Below are positions 59,525-64,000 of a DNA stretch of 64,000 nt, piece after piece. Both the position numbers and the translations under genes were made by a program. The notes under the pieces are model-generated. The model was not told the DNA's origin, searched no databases, and was given only the letters and a program-made list of their open reading frames with translations. The DNA lies in assembly GCF_033406955.1 (NCBI RefSeq), contig NZ_CP137734.1, positions 6,882,001 through 6,946,000 on the forward strand, in the 5' to 3' direction. The DNA comes from Streptomyces violaceoruber. Its GTDB lineage: Bacteria; Actinomycetota; Actinomycetes; Streptomycetales; Streptomycetaceae. The number at the start of each line of letters is the position of its first letter. Position 1 is the stretch's first letter.

Positions 59525-61015
59525 GTGCTCGACCAAGGCGCACCCCCGCCCCACGACGCATCGGCCGTCCCACCGTCCCCGGGCCTGGCCGCGCGCCTCA
59601 TGCGCCGCAAGCCGGTGGAACGCCTGGTCGCCGAGGGCGGCCAGGGCGAGGGCGGCAGCCTCCGCCGCTCCCTCGGCCTCTGGCAGCTCACGATGATCAG
59701 CATCGGAGCCACCCTCGGCACCGGCATCTTCGTCGTCCTCGGCGAGGCCGTCCCCAAGGCCGGCCCGGCCGTCACGCTGTCCTTCGTCATCGCGGGCCTC
59801 ACCGCGCTCTTCTCGGCCCTGTCCTACGCCGAGCTGGCCGGCACCATCCCGGTCGCCGGATCCTCGTACTCGTACGCCTACGCCACCATGGGCGAACTGG
59901 TCGCCTGGATCTGCGGCTGGTGCCTGGTCCTGGAGTACGGCGTGTCCGTGGCCGCCGTCGCCGTCGGCTGGGGCGAGTACCTGAACGAGCTGCTCGACGG
60001 CACCATCGGCGTCACCCTCCCCGCGGCCCTGTCGGCACCGCCCGGCGACGGCGGCATCTTCAACCTGCCCGCGCTGATCGTCGTGCTCCTCGCCATGACG
60101 TTCCTGCTCGGCGGCGCCCGTGAGTCCGCCCGCGCCAACACGATCATGGTCGTCGTCAAGATCGCGGCCCTGGTGCTCTTCTGCGCGATCGGCGTGCAGG
60201 GCTTCCGCCCCGGCAACTACGAGCACTTCATGCCGCTCGGCATGGCCGGGGTCAGCGCGGCAGGTGCGACGCTCTTCTTCTCCTACATCGGCTTCGACGC
60301 CGCCTCCACCGCGGGCGAGGAGGCCAAGAACGCCCAGCGCGACCTGCCCCGCGCGATCATGCTGTCCCTGGTCATCGTCACGGTGCTGTACGTCCTGGTC
60401 GCGGCCGTCGCCGTCGGCGCCAAGCCCTGGCGGACCTTCACCGACTCCGAGGCGTCCCTCGCGCAGATCATGACCGACGTCACCGGGCAGACCTTCTGGG
60501 GCACCCTGCTGGCCTTCTGCGCGGTCGTCGCCATCGCCAGCGTCGTACTGACCGTCCTCTACGGCCAGACCCGCGTCCTGTTCGCCATGTCCCGCGACGG
60601 ACTGGTGCCCAAGGTCTTCTCCAAGGTCCACCCGAAGACCGGCGCGCCCCGCGCCAACACGCTGATCGTCTCCCTGTTCTGCGGCGTCCTCGCCGCCGCC
60701 GTCCCGCTCGGCCAGCTCGCCGACGCCACCAGCATCGGCACCCTCTTCGCCTTCGCGCTCGTCAACGTCGCCGTCGTGGTGCTGCGCCGGACCCGTCCCG
60801 AGATGCGCCGCACCTTCCGGGTGCCGTTGTCGCCGGTCCTGCCCGCGCTGGGCTTCGGCCTCTGCGTCTGGATGATGGGGAGCCTGTCCACCGTCACCTG
60901 GGTGGTCTTCGGTGTCTGGATGGCCGTCGGGCTCGTGTTCTACTTCGTGTACGGCCACCGCCGCTCCCGACTCGCCACACCGGTCCCGTCCGAGGCCCGG
61001 ACGCACCAGAAGTGA
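59525..61015 (+). CDS. APC-superfamily amino acid/amine permease
   Basis: 496 residues with about twelve hydrophobic segments starting near residue 55. The APC signature ISIGATLGTGIFVVLGEAVPKAGPAV and the IGFDAASTAGEEAKNAQRDLPRAI loop place it in the cationic/basic amino acid transporter branch. The GTG 59525 has AAAGGAG seven bases upstream. An Lrp-type regulator gene starts 15 bases after the stop, so substrate-responsive control is likely. The exact substrate cannot be read from sequence. Confidence 0.93.
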   Translation: MLDQGAPPPHDASAVPPSPGLAARLMRRKPVERLVAEGGQGEGGSLRRSLGLWQLTMISIGATLGTGIFVVLGEAVPKAGPAVTLSFVIAGLTALFSALSYAELAGTIPVAGSSYSYAYATMGELVAWICGWCLVLEYGVSVAAVAVGWGEYLNELLDGTIGVTLPAALSAPPGDGGIFNLPALIVVLLAMTFLLGGARESARANTIMVVVKIAALVLFCAIGVQGFRPGNYEHFMPLGMAGVSAAGATLFFSYIGFDAASTAGEEAKNAQRDLPRAIMLSLVIVTVLYVLVAAVAVGAKPWRTFTDSEASLAQIMTDVTGQTFWGTLLAFCAVVAIASVVLTVLYGQTRVLFAMSRDGLVPKVFSKVHPKTGAPRANTLIVSLFCGVLAAAVPLGQLADATSIGTLFAFALVNVAVVVLRRTRPEMRRTFRVPLSPVLPALGFGLCVWMMGSLSTVTWVVFGVWMAVGLVFYFVYGHRRSRLATPVPSEARTHQK

Positions 61016-61030
61016 AGTGAACGACCCGCA

Positions 61031-61483
61031 GTGCTGAACGATCTCGACGAACGCATCGTGCACGCCCTCGCCGAGGACGCCCGCCGCTCCTACGCGGACA
61101 TCGGGCAGTCGGTCGGCCTGTCCGCACCCGCCGTCAAACGGCGCGTGGACCGGCTGCGCGCCACCGGCGCCATCACCGGCTTCACCGTCCGCGTCGACCC
61201 CGCCGCGCTCGGCTGGGAGACCGAGGGGTTCGTCGAGATCTTCTGCCGCCGCAACACCTCGCCGGAGACCATCCAGCGGGGCCTGGAGCGCTACCAGGAG
61301 GTCGTGGCCGCGTCCACCGTCACCGGGGACGCCGACGCGGTCGCCCAGGTCTTCGCCTCCGACATGCGGCACTTCGAGCGGGTCCTGGAGCGGATCGCCG
61401 GGGAGCCCTTCGTGGAGCGCACCAAGTCCGTGCTGGTGCTCTCGCCGCTGCTGCGGCGCTTCTCGTCGGGCTCGCCCACGTAA
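61031..61483 (+). CDS. Lrp/AsnC-family transcriptional regulator
   Basis: 150 residues. The N-terminal helix-turn-helix (LDERIVHALAEDARRSYADIGQSVGLSAPAVKRRVDRLRATGAI) is followed by the RAM ligand-binding domain (GWETEGFVEIFCRRNTSPETI, VTGDADAVAQVFASDMRHFERVL). It follows the permease by 15 bases and probably responds to the amino acid or amine that the permease carries. Confidence 0.94.
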   Translation: MLNDLDERIVHALAEDARRSYADIGQSVGLSAPAVKRRVDRLRATGAITGFTVRVDPAALGWETEGFVEIFCRRNTSPETIQRGLERYQEVVAASTVTGDADAVAQVFASDMRHFERVLERIAGEPFVERTKSVLVLSPLLRRFSSGSPT

Positions 61484-61524
61484 TCCCATGGGCAGGACAC
61501 CGGCCGGCGTCTAGCATCGGTGCC

Positions 61525-61542
61525 ATGAGCCGACGACATTGA
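61525..61542 (+). CDS. Possible five-codon leader peptide MSRRH upstream of the MFS gene
   Basis: ATG AGC CGA CGA CAT TGA lies eight bases after a TAGCAT -10 (61512-61517; weak -35 TGGGCA at 61489-61494, 17-base spacer), so it would sit at the very 5' end of the mRNA as a leaderless mini-ORF. An imperfect stem follows (CGGAC...GTCCG, 61586-61608) between it and the transporter start. It uses two CGA codons, rare here. The role is inferred: ribosome-mediated control of the downstream gene. Confidence 0.4.
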   Translation: MSRRH

Positions 61543-61630
61543 TCCCCCCGCGCCACCCGTAGCGCCTCCTCCCGAGGGCCGCCCCGGACGCCGTACTCCG
61601 GTGTCCGATCCGCCCCCTCGGGAAGGCCTC

Positions 61631-62872
61631 ATGACCGTCTCACCTCTGCCCGAGCGTGCCGCCACCGCGCCCGCCGGAACCCGCCGGCTCGTGCGCACGC
61701 TGTACGCCTCCGCGTTCTGCGACGAGTTCGTCCTGCTCTACCCGGTGTACGCCCTGCTGTTCAGCGACACCGGCCTGTCCGTCTGGCAGACGGCCTCGCT
61801 GTTCGGCCTGTGGTCGCTGACCGGCATCCTGCTCGAAGTGCCCTCCGGCGCCTGGGCCGACGCCGTCTCCCGGCGGCTGCTGCTGATCCTCGGCCCGCTG
61901 CTCACCGCCGCCGGCTTCGCACTGTGGGTGCTCGCGCCCTCCTACGGCGCCTTCGCGCTCGGCTTCGTGCTGTGGGGCGCCGGCGGCGCGCTCGGCTCGG
62001 GCGCGCTGGAGGCGCTGGTCTACGACGAACTCGAGCGGGCCGGCGCGGCCGGCCACTACGCCCGCGTCATGGGCCGGGCCCGGGCGATCGGCATCGCCGC
62101 GACCATGTCCGCCATGGGCCTGGCCGGCCCGGTGTTCGCCCTGGGCGGCTACGACGCGGTGGGCGCCGCGAGCGTGCTCGCCTGTCTGGCGGCGGCGGCC
62201 GTGGCCACCCGGTTCCCCGAGCACCGGACACCCTCCGGCGGCGGCGAACGCTGGTCCGCGACCCTGCGCGCGGGACTCGCCGACGCCCGCGCCGACCGGT
62301 CCGTGCGCGGTGCGCTGCTCCTCGTGCCGGCCGTGACCGCGGTGTGGGGCGCGCTCGACGAGTACACGCCGCTGCTGGCGCACGACACCGGCGTGGCGGC
62401 CGAGACCGTGCCCTGGCTGCTGCTGGTGATCTGGGCCGGAGCCACGGCCGGCAGCCTGCTGGCCGGTGCGGCGGAGCGCCTGACCGCCAACGGGTTCGCC
62501 GCGCTGCTCACCGGTTCCGCGCTCGCCCTGGCCGTGGGCGGCCTGGCCGGCACACCGGCCGCCCTGGTCCTGGTGGCCCTCGCCTTCGGCGGCTTCCAGC
62601 TGGCGACCGTGCTGGCCGACGCCCGCCTCCAGCAGCGCATCGACGACACCGGGCGGGCCACCCTGACCTCGGTCGCGGGCCTCGGCACCGAGCTGGGCAA
62701 CCTCGCCACCTACGGCGCCTACGCGGCGGCGGCCACGGCATGGGGCCACGGCACCGCCTTCGCGCTCTCCGCGCTGCCCTACGTCCTGACGGCGCTGCTG
62801 CTGGCCGGCGCCGCCCGGACTACAGCCGCGGCTGCCAGGGCACGACGTCGAAGTCGCCGGTCCCCTTCCTGA
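61631..62872 (+). CDS. MFS transporter
   Basis: 413 residues with about twelve hydrophobic segments in two halves and a basic C-terminal tail (ARARRRSRRSPS). The motif GILLEVPSGAWADAVSRRLLLILGPLL is the MFS motif A region between helices 2 and 3, and FCDEFVLLYPVYALLFSDTGLS is the first helix. This branch usually exports drugs or metabolites. ATG 61631 has GGAAGG upstream. Its last 53 bases overlap the end of the opposite gene. Confidence 0.9.
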   Translation: MTVSPLPERAATAPAGTRRLVRTLYASAFCDEFVLLYPVYALLFSDTGLSVWQTASLFGLWSLTGILLEVPSGAWADAVSRRLLLILGPLLTAAGFALWVLAPSYGAFALGFVLWGAGGALGSGALEALVYDELERAGAAGHYARVMGRARAIGIAATMSAMGLAGPVFALGGYDAVGAASVLACLAAAAVATRFPEHRTPSGGGERWSATLRAGLADARADRSVRGALLLVPAVTAVWGALDEYTPLLAHDTGVAAETVPWLLLVIWAGATAGSLLAGAAERLTANGFAALLTGSALALAVGGLAGTPAALVLVALAFGGFQLATVLADARLQQRIDDTGRATLTSVAGLGTELGNLATYGAYAAAATAWGHGTAFALSALPYVLTALLLAGAARTTAAAARARRRSRRSPS

Positions 62873-63191
62873 CCTTCTCGAAGGGCGCCGACCCCACGCA
62901 CCGGGGCGGCTCCCCGCCCTCCGCGGGGCTGCCCGCCGCCGCCCAGCTGTTGCCGAGCCGGTCGTGGCGGCCCACGGTGGCCTCGGCCGCCAGAGGGGCG
63001 TCGAAGGTGAAGGTGACGTCGTCCCCCGCCGACCGGTACGGCTTGGCGGTGCCGGTCTGGGCGGCGGCCTCCCTCGGGGCGGGCCGTCGTGCGGTCTCCC
63101 GTCGGGGCCGGCGGCGACGGCCGCGCCCGTGGTGGCGGGGGTGAGCAGCAGGGCGGCGCAGAGCGCGGCGACCGTTGGGGCGGCGTCTCAT
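62820..63191 (-). CDS. Small secreted protein with apparent compensating frameshifts near its N-terminus
   Basis: As read, the gene encodes 123 residues: an Arg-rich N-terminus, then QTGTAKPYRSAGDDVTFTFD...VGRHDRLGNSW, a short beta-rich domain ending DFDVVPWQPRL. Codon use over the first 40 codons is poor (A/T in many third positions). The next frame over the same bases has normal codon use and reads as a signal peptide, TVAALCAALLLTPATTGAAVAA. Removing one C at the CCCC run near 63177-63180 and adding one near 63075 would join signal peptide and domain in one frame. Sequencing error or real mutation cannot be told apart here. Confidence 0.6.
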   Translation of the reverse strand: MRRRPNGRRALRRPAAHPRHHGRGRRRRPRRETARRPAPREAAAQTGTAKPYRSAGDDVTFTFDAPLAAEATVGRHDRLGNSWAAAGSPAEGGEPPRCVGSAPFEKVRKGTGDFDVVPWQPRL

Positions 63192-63501
63192 GGCGGTCGT
63201 CCCCCCTGGACCGAAGCCGGTGAACCGAACGGTCACCACGGTCCCGGCGCCGCGCCCGCGCCCCATCGCGCCCGGGACGGGAGCCGCCTGCGCCGCGCGG
63301 CGGGGAGGGCCGCCCCGGTCTGATCCCCGAGGACGAGTACCGCACCCGCCGGAGGGTGCGCAACGAATCGCCGTGGGGTGCCCCGGGCACGCAACGATCC
63401 GCTCACCGGCGCGCAACAGGTCCGTCTTGTCCGGCCGAGTCCGCCGACCGTACCGTCTATCTGGCCCCCTGAACCCCCCTCGTGACCGGTGAGGAACACG
63501 C
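63192..63501 (+). promoter_or_regulatory. Upstream region of the nitrilase gene with CGCAA motif array
   Basis: 310 bases without a convincing gene. Motifs CGCAACGAAT (63359), CGCAACGATC (63390) and CGCAACAGG (63412) lie 31 and 22 bases apart, nearly the spacing seen upstream of the permease. A TTGTCC (63427) with TACCGT 18 bases on is a possible promoter. GAGGA stands six bases before the ATG. Confidence 0.6.
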
Positions 63502-64000
63502 ATGCGCACCGCCCTGCTCCAGAGCTCCGGCCGCCCCGGCTCCACCGCCGAGAACCTCGAGGTCCTCGACGAGGCCGCGGGCCGCGCCGCAGCCGCGGGA
63601 GCCGCGCTGCTCGTCACCTCCGAGCTGTTCCTGACCGGATACGCCATCGGAGACGCCGTCGGCGTCCTCGCCGAGCCCGCCGACGGCGACGCGGCCGACG
63701 CCGTCGCGGAGATCGCCGGGCGCCACGGCCTGGCCGTCGCGTACGGCTATCCCGAGCGGGACGGGGAGCGCGTCTTCAACTCGGTCCAGCTCATCGCCGC
63801 GGACGGCACCCGGCTCGCGGGCTACCGCAAGACCCACCTCTTCGGCTGCTTCGAGCGCGACCACTTCACCCCCGGCGAGCAGCCCGTCGTCCAGGCCGAG
63901 CTGAACGGCCTCACCGTGGGCCTGATGATCTGCTACGACGTCGAGTTCCCGGAGAACGTCCGCGCCCACGCCCTGGCCGGCACCGACCTGCTGCTCGTCC
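63502..64000 (+). CDS. Nitrilase-superfamily carbon-nitrogen hydrolase, 3' end outside window
   Basis: The first 166 residues are visible, beginning MRTALLQSSGRPGSTAENLEVL. The catalytic triad of the superfamily is complete: Glu41 (TSELFLTGY), Lys110 (YRKTHLFG) and Cys144 (MICYDVEFPE). These enzymes hydrolyse amides or ureido groups; in actinobacteria close relatives lie beside amine oxidases in amine and amino-acid breakdown. The shared upstream motifs link it to the permease-Lrp operon. The gene runs off the right edge. Confidence 0.92.
   Translation, partial: MRTALLQSSGRPGSTAENLEVLDEAAGRAAAAGAALLVTSELFLTGYAIGDAVGVLAEPADGDAADAVAEIAGRHGLAVAYGYPERDGERVFNSVQLIAADGTRLAGYRKTHLFGCFERDHFTPGEQPVVQAELNGLTVGLMICYDVEFPENVRAHALAGTDLLLV

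Overview
The window is a stretch of core chromosome from a Streptomyces species. The sequence is very GC-rich, with G or C at nearly every third codon position, GTG starts are common, and the gene order is the conserved Streptomyces run rel - hisS - rpsD - alaS - aro genes - efp - nusB - bldD - pyr operon - sIHF - gmk - rpoZ - coaBC - metK - priA - fmt - rsmB - rpe. BldD and the actinobacterial integration host factor sIHF are diagnostic. I saw no IS element, prophage, CRISPR array, tRNA or rRNA gene.

Layout. 1-9.2 kb: stringent-response enzyme Rel (5' end cut off), a DUF349 protein, a membrane-anchored cyclophilin, a metallo-beta-lactamase-fold hydrolase, hisS, a VKOR-family protein, rarA, and rpsD behind a structured leader. 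9.3-25 kb: an AfsR/LuxR-like STAND ATPase, then a tightly packed alaS-ruvX-mltG-aroE run, the aroC-aroK-aroB operon, a P-loop protein, an M24 peptidase homologue with altered metal ligands, efp and nusB. 25-36 kb: bldD on the minus strand, divergent from the pyrimidine operon pyrR-pyrB-pyrC-(PH-like protein)-carA-carB-pyrD-pyrF, which has a recognisable PyrR-binding RNA loop over the pyrR ribosome binding site. 36-46 kb: sIHF, gmk, rpoZ, coaBC, metK, a helicase-less PriA, a small HTH protein, fmt and rsmB.

46.2-54.8 kb is the most unusual part. A trypco2-type small protein is divergent from an apparent five-gene operon: trypsin-like protease with a degenerate NTPase-like middle and a repeat tail, PknG-type kinase, von Willebrand A protein, four-helix membrane protein with an external sensor-like loop, and an anchored solute-binding protein without a transporter. 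It recalls the mycobacterial GlnH-GlnX-PknG nutrient-sensing route, with protease and vWA partners added. The shared intergenic region carries a 20-bp inverted repeat and a -10 element placed for leaderless transcription of the protease gene.

55-64 kb: rpe, a SorC-family regulator, an orphan barstar, a GuaB1-type enzyme (likely GMP reductase), a second small HTH protein, an APC amino acid/amine permease overlapping in arrangement with an Lrp/AsnC regulator, an MFS transporter behind a possible five-codon leader peptide, a small secreted protein whose reading frame appears disturbed by two compensating one-base shifts, and the 5' part of a nitrilase-family amidase. The permease and nitrilase upstream regions share the same array of three CGCAA-type motifs, suggesting co-regulation.
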